A stretch of 32,546 nucleotides of DNA from Parasporobacterium sp. (GCA_017510065.1 JAFWOB010000090.1:1-32546), one strand, 5' to 3'. Numbered from the stretch's first letter, positions 8,650 to 17,097 are shown. Numbers and translations: made by a program. The notes: generated by a model not told the origin, from the letters alone.

Positions 8650-10008
8650 ATGAATATCACAGAAAGAATCGATGCTTTGACAGAGGATATGATCAGGGAT
8701 CTTTCCACCCTGGTGCAGTATAATTCGGAACTGGGAGAGGAAAAGCCCGGGATGCCTTTCGGGGAAGGCCCGGCGCTTGCTTTGAAAGAAGCACTTTCTA
8801 TTGCGCAGAGAATGGGATTTGAAACTAAAAACCTGGATAATTACTGCGGATATGCGCAGATCGGATCCGGAGAAGAGATCATCGGAATCGTAGCGCATCT
8901 GGATATCGTACCTGCGGGCGAAGGCTGGGAAACGGATCCTTTCTGCATGACAAGGATCGGTGATACACTGTACGGAAGAGGCGTATCCGATGATAAAGGG
9001 GCAGCTGTCGCATCTCTTTATACCCTGAAGCTTCTGGAAGAGTCCGGCATCCTGCTCAATAAGCGGGTCCGTCTGATCTTCGGCTGCAACGAAGAGACCG
9101 GCTCCAAGTGTATGGCACATTACAATGAGGTGGAAGAAAAGGTGACAGCAGGATTTACCCCTGATGGGGAATTCCCAGGGATCCATGGAGAAAAGGGAAT
9201 GCTGAAAATGACTGCCTACAGTAAAAACACCCGTATTCTCTCCATGAACGGCGGATTTGTCAGCAACGCCGTCTGCAACCGCTGTACCACCCAGGTGCCT
9301 GCGGATGCTGTCAACAAAGAAAAACTGGAAAATGCCCTGAAAGAAACCGGTCTTCCGGAATACACCGTCACGGAGGAAAACGGCGTCCTTACGATCTATG
9401 CACAGGGTGTGGCTGCCCATGCCAGCACGCCGCTGCTGGGCATCAATGCTGCCGGCTGCACCATGAAAGCGCTGGCACAGGCGGGTATGAAGGATGATTT
9501 TGTAGAATACTATAATTCCCATATCGGGACTGCCTGTGACGGGGAAGGATACGGACTGAAGATCCGGGACGATTACGGAGAACTGACGCTGAACAACGGC
9601 ATCGTAAAGACGCAGGACGGGAACATCAGCTGCACGATCGATATCCGGGTTCCGGTGACCTTCGGGGAGGAACAGCTCCGCAGCATGGCTGAACCGTATC
9701 TGGAGGATGAAAAGGGAAGGACAGAGATCAATGCGATCGTAGGATCCCTGTTCTATCCGGAAGATTCACCGCTGGTAACAGCTCTGTACAATGCGTATGT
9801 GGAAGTAACGGGAGATACGACTGTAAAGCCTATGGTGATCGGCGGCGGAACCTATGCCAAATCCATTCCCGGGATCATTGCCTTCGGCTGCCAGTGGCTG
9901 GGAACAGACAATCATATCCACGATGCCAACGAAAAGCTGGAGATCGCAGAACTGAAAAAACAGGTGGAGATCTATATTCAGGCAGTGAAAAATCTGCTGG
10001 CTATGTGA
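8650..10008 (+). CDS. pepV: PepV/Sapep-type M20 metallodipeptidase
   Basis: This encodes a 452-residue protein with an AGAGGATGG site before ATG 8650. Zinc-site motifs of the M20 family are all visible: VAHLDIVPAGEGWETDPF (His, Asp), GRGVSDDKGAAV (bridging Asp), FGCNEETGSKCM (catalytic Glu and metal Glu), TPDGEFPGIHGEKG (Asp), and GTDNHIHDANE near the end (His). The order and spacing fit the PepV/Sapep dipeptidases, cytoplasmic enzymes that cleave unblocked dipeptides. The gene ends the operon of the amino acid importer, consistent with peptide or amino acid salvage. No clear terminator follows before 10050. Confidence 0.9.
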   Translation: MNITERIDALTEDMIRDLSTLVQYNSELGEEKPGMPFGEGPALALKEALSIAQRMGFETKNLDNYCGYAQIGSGEEIIGIVAHLDIVPAGEGWETDPFCMTRIGDTLYGRGVSDDKGAAVASLYTLKLLEESGILLNKRVRLIFGCNEETGSKCMAHYNEVEEKVTAGFTPDGEFPGIHGEKGMLKMTAYSKNTRILSMNGGFVSNAVCNRCTTQVPADAVNKEKLENALKETGLPEYTVTEENGVLTIYAQGVAAHASTPLLGINAAGCTMKALAQAGMKDDFVEYYNSHIGTACDGEGYGLKIRDDYGELTLNNGIVKTQDGNISCTIDIRVPVTFGEEQLRSMAEPYLEDEKGRTEINAIVGSLFYPEDSPLVTALYNAYVEVTGDTTVKPMVIGGGTYAKSIPGIIAFGCQWLGTDNHIHDANEKLEIAELKKQVEIYIQAVKNLLAM

Positions 10009-10049
10009 CTGCAGAGAAACGATGACACAAAATTATCACAGAACTTTCA

Positions 10050-10078
10050 TTGAAGTTTCCTGCCTGGTGTGACATAAT
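10050..10078 (+). promoter_or_regulatory. Promoter for the Zorya-like cassette
   Basis: TTGAAG (10050-10055), a 17-base spacer and CATAAT (10073-10078) lie 78 bases upstream of the first motor gene. They suggest the cassette is transcribed on its own rather than only by read-through from the dipeptidase operon. Confidence 0.45.
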
Positions 10079-10155
10079 AATAAATTGAAAGATTATCGGC
10101 CGGAGACAATGAACTCTGGCATGCAATATATATACAGAATACCGGAGACTATCAG

Positions 10156-11778
10156 ATGAAAAAGAAAAACTATAATTTCTGGCTGGTCATTACCTATCTT
10201 ATCATGGCAGTCGTCTGCGCTGTCCTGATCGTGGTGTCCAGACAGAGTCTGACCAGTATCATTATCAATATCGTGATGTTCCTGCTTGTCGCGATCATTT
10301 TCGGATTTGCGATCACCAAATTCACGATCGGATGGAACATACAGAAAGCTCTGTCTGCCGCGACCGCGAAGATCAGATCGGATGCCAGGTCAGACCGCAG
10401 GTATCTTTGGGATCAGTATAAGAAGGAATCCTCCGGAGGATTGTTCCAGGATGATATCCTGACTCCCCAGTACAAAAAATTCCTTGCAGAGATGAAGCGG
10501 CTCGAGCAGTTTAAAAATGCCGACTACAAGTGTGACATCGAAGACTACATCAACAAGGAATATGTTGATGCCCGCATGAAGAAGAACATTCTGAACCTGG
10601 TTTCCGGGACTATGACAGGTCTTGGTATCCTGGGAACGTTTGTCGGCCTGTCCTTTGGCCTTCAGTTCTTCAATACAGGTACTTCGGAAGAGATCACGAA
10701 CAGTATTGCGCCTCTGATGGACGGCATCAAGGTGGCGTTCCATACCTCTGTGTACGGTCTGGTCTTTTCCCTGGTCTACAGCTTCGTATACAAAGCATCC
10801 ATGGAAGCGGTCTATGTGCAGCTGGATGAGTTCCTGAGTACATTTAACACCTATGTTCTCGGGGATTCCGTCAATGACAATGAGAGCACCATGCGTGAAA
10901 TGCTGCAGGCGCTTCCCGATACCCTGGGCGACAATATCAGCGCGCATATCAGCGAGAGCCTGACACCCATCGTTTACAACATGAACAAGACCATGATGGA
11001 TTTTGCCCAGAATATCGCGCAGAACCAGTCGGAAGGCCTGCAGGGTCTTGTGGATGAGTTTGTGGATAAACTGAACAGTTCCATGGGCAATACCTACGGT
11101 ATGCTCGGCCGTGTCCTGAATGATACTGTAGAGATCCAGAGGCAGAACAATGCCTATGCTCAGACCATCATGGACAAACTCAATTCCGTTACGGTCAATG
11201 TCAACGAGATCAATACGCTGTCTGCCAATATCATAGGCAGTATGGCAGGCTATATCAGCGAGATCGAAAAATTGCAGAACCTGATCACGGAGAATTACGA
11301 CAGTACCTACAGGCAGATGGAAACCCTGAAAGAGCACGAAGAGCGTATGCAGGGTTATGTCTATGCCATCTCCGCGCATGAAAAAGAAGTCAACGATTCT
11401 ATCAAGCAGGAACTCAGCGAGATCATCAAGATGTCCGGTGCTTTCTCCGGCGAGATCCAGAGCACTTCCCAGAAGCTTACCAGCATGCTGACGATGGCTC
11501 ATACGGATATCGATACCGCCGCACAGGAACTGGCTGCCGCATCTACCGGGCTGGATGAAAGACTTACCAGATCCGTCACCGAAACCTTCAATCTGTTTGA
11601 CACCAATATGGCACAGATCACCCAGTCGCTCAATGAGACAGTATCGCGTATTGATGAGACGACCCAGCGGGTACCGGAAGTGGTCCTTGCGGCATATGAC
11701 GGCATGAAGAAGTCCTTTGATGAGATACAGGTACAGATGAATGAACTGGTGAAAAGCCTCGGCAATATCAGCAACTGA
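10156..11778 (+). CDS. zorA: ZorA-like MotA/ExbB-family proton channel with long coiled-coil tail
   Basis: This encodes a 540-residue protein with a GGAG site eight bases before ATG 10156. Two N-terminal membrane spans (about residues 9-28 and 33-54) are followed by a ~90-residue cytoplasmic part, then a third span with GTMTGLGILGTFVGLSFGL (about 150-172) and a fourth with AFHTSVYGLVFSLVYSF (about 195-217). These two spans hold the MotA/TolQ/ExbB pore signature. Residues ~220-540 form an extended helical tail rich in Gln, Asn, Ser and Glu with heptad-like spacing. Such a tail is characteristic of ZorA of the Zorya anti-phage system, where ZorA5ZorB2 acts as a proton-driven rotary motor. It is followed by a ZorB-like gene 22 bases downstream. 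The alternative is an uncharacterised stator unrelated to defence. Confidence 0.82.
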   Translation: MKKKNYNFWLVITYLIMAVVCAVLIVVSRQSLTSIIINIVMFLLVAIIFGFAITKFTIGWNIQKALSAATAKIRSDARSDRRYLWDQYKKESSGGLFQDDILTPQYKKFLAEMKRLEQFKNADYKCDIEDYINKEYVDARMKKNILNLVSGTMTGLGILGTFVGLSFGLQFFNTGTSEEITNSIAPLMDGIKVAFHTSVYGLVFSLVYSFVYKASMEAVYVQLDEFLSTFNTYVLGDSVNDNESTMREMLQALPDTLGDNISAHISESLTPIVYNMNKTMMDFAQNIAQNQSEGLQGLVDEFVDKLNSSMGNTYGMLGRVLNDTVEIQRQNNAYAQTIMDKLNSVTVNVNEINTLSANIIGSMAGYISEIEKLQNLITENYDSTYRQMETLKEHEERMQGYVYAISAHEKEVNDSIKQELSEIIKMSGAFSGEIQSTSQKLTSMLTMAHTDIDTAAQELAAASTGLDERLTRSVTETFNLFDTNMAQITQSLNETVSRIDETTQRVPEVVLAAYDGMKKSFDEIQVQMNELVKSLGNISN

Positions 11779-11800
11779 AAGTGATTAATGAGGATAAAAC

Positions 11801-12820
11801 GTGAAAATACGCAGAAAAAGAAGAAAATCTGAAGATGAAGAAACTTCCTATTGGCTGTCGTACTCAGATATGATGGCCGGGCTTCTGCTGGTATTTGTGC
11901 TTGTTATTTCCTTTACGATCCTTCAGGCAAAAGCCCAATATGAAGCAAAAGAGGAGGAACTTGCGCAGCAGGCCCTGATCATTTTCTCCCAACAGGAAGA
12001 GCTGACGGATAAAGAATCCCAGCTGGAGGACCAGCAGAGTCAGCTCGATGAAGCGCAGAGTCTTCTGGAGGAACAGCAGGGAGAGCTCGATGAAGCCCAG
12101 AGCCTTCTGGAGGAACAGCAGGGAGAACTGGAAGAGCAGAAATCAGCTGTGGAAGTGCTGAAAGAACTCCTGGCCAATCAGGAAGCCCTTCTGGCAGAGA
12201 AGGAAGCTCTTGTGGGCGAGCAGCAGCAGGCGCTGGAAGAACAACAGGAACAGCTTGACCGGATCATCGGCGTCAAGACCGATCTGATCGAAGCTCTGAA
12301 AACGGAATTTGAAAGCACCAATCTCAGCGTTTCCGTAGATTCCAAAACAGGCGCGATCACGCTGGATTCCAGCATCCTGTTTGAGTCGGATGAATACGAC
12401 CTGTCCGAAGCAGGACAGGATTTCCTGGTGCAGTTTCTCCCGATCTATCTGAATGTCCTTCTGAGTCCGGAATTCAGCGACTATGTGTCGGAGATCATTA
12501 TCGAGGGCCATACCGATACGGATGGTACTTATATGCACAACCTGGAGCTGTCACAGCAAAGAGCCCTGGCAGTTGCCACATTCTGCCTGTCTGATGAAAA
12601 CGATTTTCTGGCGCCGCAGACTCTTGCTTCGCTCCGGAATATCGTAACAGCCAACGGACGTTCCTTCAGTGATCCGGTCTACGGTCCAAATGGCCAGATT
12701 GATATGGATGCGTCCAGACGTGTTGAGTTCAAGTTCAGACTGAACGATGAGGATATGGTCCAGGAGATGATCGATATCCTAAGTGAGGATCTGACACAAG
12801 GTCAGGAAACCACGGATTGA
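11801..12820 (+). CDS. zorB: ZorB-like OmpA/MotB stator protein
   Basis: This encodes a 339-residue protein starting at a GTG (11801) with GAGGAT upstream. A basic N-terminus (RRKRRKSEDEE) leads into one membrane span, SYWLSYSDMMAGLLLVFVL, in which Asp23 is at the place of the proton-carrying Asp of MotB/ZorB. Residues ~45-155 are a Glu/Gln-rich coiled coil with 14-residue repeats. The C-terminal OmpA-like domain (about 160-325) has EGHTDTDGTYMHNLELSQQRA, split here as EGHTDTDG and NLELSQQRA, with His237 and Asp239 for peptidoglycan contact. The protein would anchor the ZorA channel to the cell wall. In a monoderm cell the long coiled coil may bridge the distance to the thick wall. Confidence 0.82.
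   Translation: MKIRRKRRKSEDEETSYWLSYSDMMAGLLLVFVLVISFTILQAKAQYEAKEEELAQQALIIFSQQEELTDKESQLEDQQSQLDEAQSLLEEQQGELDEAQSLLEEQQGELEEQKSAVEVLKELLANQEALLAEKEALVGEQQQALEEQQEQLDRIIGVKTDLIEALKTEFESTNLSVSVDSKTGAITLDSSILFESDEYDLSEAGQDFLVQFLPIYLNVLLSPEFSDYVSEIIIEGHTDTDGTYMHNLELSQQRALAVATFCLSDENDFLAPQTLASLRNIVTANGRSFSDPVYGPNGQIDMDASRRVEFKFRLNDEDMVQEMIDILSEDLTQGQETTD
12041..12124 (+). repeat. Two 42-bp tandem repeats in the ZorB-like coiled coil
   Basis: Two in-frame copies (12041-12082 and 12083-12124) encode a 14-residue block around LDEAQSLLEEQQG. A degenerate copy lies before them. Fourteen residues are exactly two heptads, so unit gain or loss would change coiled-coil length without breaking its register. 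Confidence 0.8.
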
Positions 12821-12827
12821 TCAGAAC

Positions 12828-14018
12828 ATGCCGCAGGAATACATTTATATACCGGAAAATATCATAGAAGCGAGAAAGAAGATCGTGCCGGCCAACCGTC
12901 AGAAGAAGAAGGACGGTTTTGCAGCGACGGAAGAACTGGAGCAGTTCGTAGGAAAACTGAACGGTTATTCCGCAGATATGCTGAAAGCTGCGGCGCTGTC
13001 TCTTTCGGCCGAAGAGGTGGATACCCTGGCAGGGTATCTGCCTTACAATTACTATGCCGTTTCTCAGAAAAAACTCTTTGGGATCCTGAGATACCGTCTG
13101 GATGACCGCTCCATCAGGGTACTGTTCCGGCAGTGGCAGGAAGAATTCAACAATCCGGAATGCAATGCGTTCCTGAAGGAAATGGCTCTTTCAGAGGGGC
13201 CGTTTCAAAGGCTTCTGCAAAAATGTCATATCCGGGGCGATGTATTTGCCGGGATCCTTGACAGCGGACAGATTCCGATCGGTTACGATGAACAGCTGAT
13301 CGGCGGTAAATATTCCAACGGTGAGGATTTTGAAAAGAGGCTTCGCTATTTCGGCGTGGCACAGGGAAGTTACCTGGATATTGAATGTAAAAGAGCGCTC
13401 CTGACTTTCTGCGGAAAAACGGAGTATTTCAGCTGCAGTCAGGACAATCTCCTGGATATTTTAAGAACCTATGACCGTTTTATGCTCCGCAAGTTCGTGC
13501 TGAACTTCATGGACAAGCTGAGCCTTAGCGAACTGCAGGCTTATCCTGCTCTGGCATCCTATCTTCGCCAGGTTATCGGTCATCGTAATTCCCGTACGTT
13601 CAAAGCGTTCTTTGAGGGCGTTCCGGAAAAAGAAGTACAGAAATACATTGACTGGATCCATATCTACAAGATCAACAGTTACTTCAGGGAGGATGTCCGC
13701 AGCAGGTTCTGGAAACAGTTCCGTTACCAGAACGTACTGCGATATCCCCTGAGCGATGTGGTGGTAATGGAATTTGAAACCTGCGTAGCGGTGGAATTTC
13801 TGGGGGAGAAGCCCGGAACGATCTATCTGTGCGAAAAAGAGAAGTTTACGACTTATTTTTATGATAAACTGGATGCCATGGATAATGAAGACCTGCAGGA
13901 CTATTTCAAGCTCCATAAAGACCAGTGCATCGAGTACCGAAATCATACCGGAAGGTGGCAGTCTCATATCAGCAGTCTGCTGATCCGGCGCAGGCTTGCT
14001 GAAAAAATAAAGATCTGA
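12828..14018 (+). CDS. Third gene of the Zorya-like cassette; C-terminus resembles EH_signature (ZorC-like)
   Basis: This encodes a 396-residue soluble protein with no signal peptide or membrane span. It starts seven bases after the ZorB stop with only a weak ribosome site, so coupling is likely. The first ~290 residues are predicted to be mostly helical (for example KLNGYSADMLKAAALSLSAE is followed by an LPYNYY turn). The C-terminal ~110 residues contain RSRFWKQF (Trp295), an Asp/Glu-bearing strand region with EFLGEKPGTIYL, and YRNHTGRWQSHI (His373, Trp377). This FW...E...H-W pattern resembles the EH_signature domain of ZorC, the DNA-associated Zorya subunit. No helicase, HNH or other nuclease motif was found. 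Assignment as a ZorC-like effector or sensor is inference. Confidence 0.6.
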   Translation: MPQEYIYIPENIIEARKKIVPANRQKKKDGFAATEELEQFVGKLNGYSADMLKAAALSLSAEEVDTLAGYLPYNYYAVSQKKLFGILRYRLDDRSIRVLFRQWQEEFNNPECNAFLKEMALSEGPFQRLLQKCHIRGDVFAGILDSGQIPIGYDEQLIGGKYSNGEDFEKRLRYFGVAQGSYLDIECKRALLTFCGKTEYFSCSQDNLLDILRTYDRFMLRKFVLNFMDKLSLSELQAYPALASYLRQVIGHRNSRTFKAFFEGVPEKEVQKYIDWIHIYKINSYFREDVRSRFWKQFRYQNVLRYPLSDVVVMEFETCVAVEFLGEKPGTIYLCEKEKFTTYFYDKLDAMDNEDLQDYFKLHKDQCIEYRNHTGRWQSHISSLLIRRRLAEKIKI

Positions 14019-14050
14019 ACGGCCGTTTTTAATGGCCGTTTATGTTTATT
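14018..14050 (+). terminator. Possible terminator after the Zorya-like cassette
   Basis: A seven-base perfect stem (14018-14024 with 14034-14040, AACGGCC/GGCCGTT) starts on the last base of the stop codon and is followed by an interrupted T-rich stretch. The weak T-run means termination may be partial, with some read-through to the next gene. Confidence 0.45.
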
Positions 14051-14052
14051 CG

Positions 14053-14066
14053 GCTGAACGTTCAGC
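14053..14066. promoter_or_regulatory. Perfect 14-bp palindrome GCTGAACGTTCAGC
   Basis: This self-complementary 14-mer lies directly after the hairpin at 14018-14040 and nine bases before the ribosome site of the gene at 14088. Its size and symmetry suit a dimeric regulator or a small RNA hairpin in the leader. No protein is assigned to it. Confidence 0.4.
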
Positions 14067-14087
14067 AGAAAAAAGGAGTATCAGGTT

Positions 14088-14645
14088 ATGGCTAAATTTA
14101 CCGGGTGGAAAAAACGGTATTCATATCTGGATGATTATAAGAAAGGGATCGACGGAAAATACGTCTATTACGGACGTCACTATATATTCTGTGGAGACAG
14201 CCGGGAACTTAGGATATACAAATGGACCCTGGGCATCACGGATATCCTGCTGACAGCGCTGTTTGTGATCGGCGGGCTCATGGATGGAGGAGCCATCTGG
14301 AGGGCATGGTATGTGGTGATACCCTTTGCCCTGGAGGTAGTGGCGCTCTTCATGCTGATCTGGAAGAGTTTTTCTCTGCTCCTGGAAAAGATTCCTGTTA
14401 AGGCTTATATGTACAAAAGAACGGTTCCCTGGTTCAAACCCTTAGCCTGGATCCTGATCATCATCTGTCTGCTGTCGCTGATCGCGACGCTGGTCTGCAT
14501 GCTGGTCCTTCCCGGGGAAATTAAGACACAGGGCAGCATCCTTTATATGGTGATCAAGTTTTTATCTGCTGCGGTAGCCGGGGCCTTTTTGTGGCGGATC
14601 GGGAAGAGCAGATGGGAACTGGATCCTTCTGAGGAAATGAAATAA
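14088..14645 (+). CDS. Small membrane protein of unknown function
   Basis: This encodes a 185-residue protein starting at ATG 14088 with AAGGAG upstream. The first ~48 residues are polar and aromatic (KKRYSYLDDYKKGIDGKYVYYGRHY). Four hydrophobic segments follow at about 50-65, 72-92, 112-135 and 145-165, ending in RIGKSRWELDPSEEMK. I do not recognise a family. The stop touches the ABC-F start, so the two genes share a transcript, which could mean a joint function or simple operon packing. Confidence 0.75.
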   Translation: MAKFTGWKKRYSYLDDYKKGIDGKYVYYGRHYIFCGDSRELRIYKWTLGITDILLTALFVIGGLMDGGAIWRAWYVVIPFALEVVALFMLIWKSFSLLLEKIPVKAYMYKRTVPWFKPLAWILIIICLLSLIATLVCMLVLPGEIKTQGSILYMVIKFLSAAVAGAFLWRIGKSRWELDPSEEMK

Positions 14646-16652
14646 ATGAGATTACAGATACGAAATGCAGATGTCGAGTTCGGTGCGGACAGGATCCTGG
14701 AGCACGTGAATTTTGAGATCCACGACCGGGAGAAGATTGCTGTCGTCGGACGAAACGGCTGCGGAAAAACGACACTTCTGAAACTGATCTCAGGAGATAT
14801 TGAACCTTCCAATCCCCGCGGGGATGAGAACTTTTCCATGATCCTGGCAGGCGGCCAGCACATCGGTTTCCTGCGGCAGATCAATTTTACAGATACTCAG
14901 ATTTCAGCGGGAGATGAGATCCGCAAGGTCTTTGCCCGCCTCTATGACTGTGAGCGCAGAATGCTGGAGATAGAAGCCAGCCTGACGCAGCTGCCCGGAG
15001 ATTCCGGGGAGGCTTTAAAGCTCCTTAAAGAATACGACTCTCTCCAGAAAAAATATGATGCCATGGGCGGACATGACAGCGAGCGGGAAATGGAGATCAT
15101 GTTCCATCAGTTCGGATTCTCTCCGGAAGACCTGCTGCGTCCGATGGGCAGCTTCTCCGGTGGTCAGCAGACGAAGATCGCATTTATCAAACTTCTTTTG
15201 AGCAAACCCGATATCCTGCTTCTGGATGAGCCCACGAACCATCTGGACCTGCCCGCCATTGAGTGGCTGGAGGGGTATCTGCGGACCTATCCGAAAGCGG
15301 TAGTGGTAGTTTCCCATGACCGGGTTTTCCTGGACAATGTGGTATCGGTTACCTATGAGATCGAATACCACCGGATCAAACGCTATGCCGGCAATTACAC
15401 GGCTTTCGTTGCACAGAAAGAGGAAGCCCTGGCCAAGCAGGAGAAAGATTATGAAGCCCAGCAAAAAGAGATTCGTCGTCTGACAGAATGGATCGAGAAA
15501 TGGAAGAACACCCCGACTAAAGTTTCCGCGGCGCATTCCAAGGAACGGGCGATCGAGCATATGGTACTGGTGGAAAAGCCGAGGAGATTTGATACCACCA
15601 CATTTAAAGCACATTTTTCACCAAGGATCTCCAGCTATTCGGAAGTCCTGGACGTACGGAAACTGTCGATAGGATATGACCATGAATTGAGCTGCGTCAC
15701 ATTCCGACTGATGCGGGGCGAGCGGCTGGCGATCGTCGGTGAAAACGGCAAAGGGAAATCCACCCTTCTGAAGACCCTGATGGGCATGGTCCCGGCTCTC
15801 GGAGGTACATTCAAAATCGGAACCAATGTGGAAATCGGATACTATGACCAGCAGAAGGCCGTGATCAATGACGAAGATCCGGAACAGACGATCCTTGACA
15901 ATTTCTGGGATACCTACCCCCGCCTGACCAATGAAGAGGTAAGGAGTACCCTGGGTGCTTTCGCTTTTTCCCAGGAAGAGGTGGAGAAGAAGCTGGGACA
16001 GCTTTCCGGAGGAGAACGGGTCCGGCTGGCACTTTGTAAAATGTTTTACACGCGGCCGAATTTCCTGATTTTGGATGAGCCGACGAATCATATGGATATC
16101 CTGGGCAAAGAATCCCTGGAAAAAATGCTGAAGGCATATGAAGGGACTGTCCTGTTCGTCTCTCATGACCGGTATTTCATCAACCAGATCGCAACAGCCG
16201 TACTGAATATCGGGGAACAGGAAGCAAACAGTGCCTATGAGGCATTTGAGGTAGAGAAGATCGCCGGCGGATCCGCAGCCAGGCCTTCCATTGCCGGGAC
16301 AGGAACAGCATTGCCGGGCGGAAAGGCAGGAAACGGCAGCTTTGTGTCAGGCCAGCCGGCTTCAGGCAAAGCGGAAACATCAGCGGAAGGATCCAGGGCT
16401 GTTTATAACAACCCGGGTAAGATCAGATCCAGGCTGGAGCGTCGAATCGAGAAACTCCAGCAAAACCTGGCAGATTCAGAAGAACTGACCAGGCAGCTGA
16501 AAGAGAAACAGGCAGATCCCTCGATGTCTGCAGACTATGAAAAACTCATGTCTATACAGACCCAGCTGGAGGAAGCAGAGGCAGAGCAGGAAGAACTGCT
16601 GATGCAGATCCTGGAAGCGGAAGAAGAACTGGAAAGCCTGAATAATGTGTGA
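14646..16652 (+). CDS. ABC-F family ATPase (ribosome-associated)
   Basis: This encodes a 668-residue protein with two nucleotide-binding domains and no membrane span. The first domain has VGRNGCGKTTLL (Walker A, residues 35-43), FSGGQQTKIAF and ILLLDEPTNHLD; the second has GENGKGKSTLL (from residue 365), LSGGERVRLAL and FLILDEPTNHMD. Between them lies the helical ABC-F linker. After residue ~530 comes a Gly/Ala/Ser-rich linker, then a ~90-residue Glu/Gln-rich coiled coil. This fits ABC-F proteins that act in the ribosomal exit site as translation factors or as antibiotic protection proteins. No subfamily (for example EttA, Uup, Vga or CplR) can be fixed by eye. Start ATG 14646 follows the upstream stop without a gap. 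Confidence 0.9.
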   Translation: MRLQIRNADVEFGADRILEHVNFEIHDREKIAVVGRNGCGKTTLLKLISGDIEPSNPRGDENFSMILAGGQHIGFLRQINFTDTQISAGDEIRKVFARLYDCERRMLEIEASLTQLPGDSGEALKLLKEYDSLQKKYDAMGGHDSEREMEIMFHQFGFSPEDLLRPMGSFSGGQQTKIAFIKLLLSKPDILLLDEPTNHLDLPAIEWLEGYLRTYPKAVVVVSHDRVFLDNVVSVTYEIEYHRIKRYAGNYTAFVAQKEEALAKQEKDYEAQQKEIRRLTEWIEKWKNTPTKVSAAHSKERAIEHMVLVEKPRRFDTTTFKAHFSPRISSYSEVLDVRKLSIGYDHELSCVTFRLMRGERLAIVGENGKGKSTLLKTLMGMVPALGGTFKIGTNVEIGYYDQQKAVINDEDPEQTILDNFWDTYPRLTNEEVRSTLGAFAFSQEEVEKKLGQLSGGERVRLALCKMFYTRPNFLILDEPTNHMDILGKESLEKMLKAYEGTVLFVSHDRYFINQIATAVLNIGEQEANSAYEAFEVEKIAGGSAARPSIAGTGTALPGGKAGNGSFVSGQPASGKAETSAEGSRAVYNNPGKIRSRLERRIEKLQQNLADSEELTRQLKEKQADPSMSADYEKLMSIQTQLEEAEAEQEELLMQILEAEEELESLNNV

Positions 16653-16758
16653 TGGCACATTCACTTTGCGGGGCATGACCGGGCAGCGTATCCATTTTTC
16701 ATCAGACTGAAGACAAAGTACCAAAGACAATGCTTTTGCTGACATCCTCGTATTTTGT

Positions 16759-16786
16759 GGAGAACACAGCTTTGTTCTCCTTTTTT
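16759..16786 (+). terminator. Strong intrinsic terminator after the ABC-F gene
   Basis: A perfect eight-base stem (16759-16766 with 16773-16780, GGAGAACA/TGTTCTCC), six-base loop and six T residues (16781-16786) form a textbook Rho-independent terminator 106 bases after the ABC-F stop. Confidence 0.85.
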
Positions 16787-16861
16787 CCATTTAGCTGTCA
16801 GAAACAATTTTTATCAGGTTGAGGAGGATCGACAGGCTTTTGAGTGCCTTCCGCTTGACAA

Positions 16862-17010
16862 ATTTACAGGTTGGGGAGCGTTTTCAACCCCTGGATCATC
16901 CTCATCCTGCAAATTTGTAAAGATTACGGACGAAAACACTCCCCGGGTTGAAAATTCGATGTGCGAGTACGGAAAATCAGGAGAAAACTATCCCCAGGTT
17001 GAAAAATTGT
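16862..17010. repeat. Three related ~30-bp repeats in a non-coding region
   Basis: Two direct copies have the core GAAAACACTCCCC (16932-16944) and GAAAACTATCCCC (16983-16995), both followed by RGGTTGAAAA. A third copy with GAAAACGCTCCCC lies inverted at 16885-16873. The whole gap 16787-17254 has no convincing gene; it holds these repeats, a palindrome and promoter-like sites. Confidence 0.6.
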
Positions 17011-17078
17011 AAAAGGAAGGATCCCTTAAGCAGAAAGCCTTGTATACCATTTTAAAAGTGACTTTGTCTTTGCTCTGG

Positions 17079-17097
17079 TGAAAATCTAAGATTTTCA
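17079..17097. promoter_or_regulatory. Palindrome upstream of the repeat lipoprotein promoters
   Basis: TGAAAATC-TAA-GATTTTCA is a perfect 8+8 inverted repeat with a three-base centre, 18 bases upstream of the -35 at 17115. It could be an operator or an AT-rich hairpin. Confidence 0.35.

Noticed and set aside
7476-8708. 410-codon minus-strand frame
   Set aside because: It is antisense to the MATE exporter with a low-complexity His/Gln/Asp composition and no start signals.
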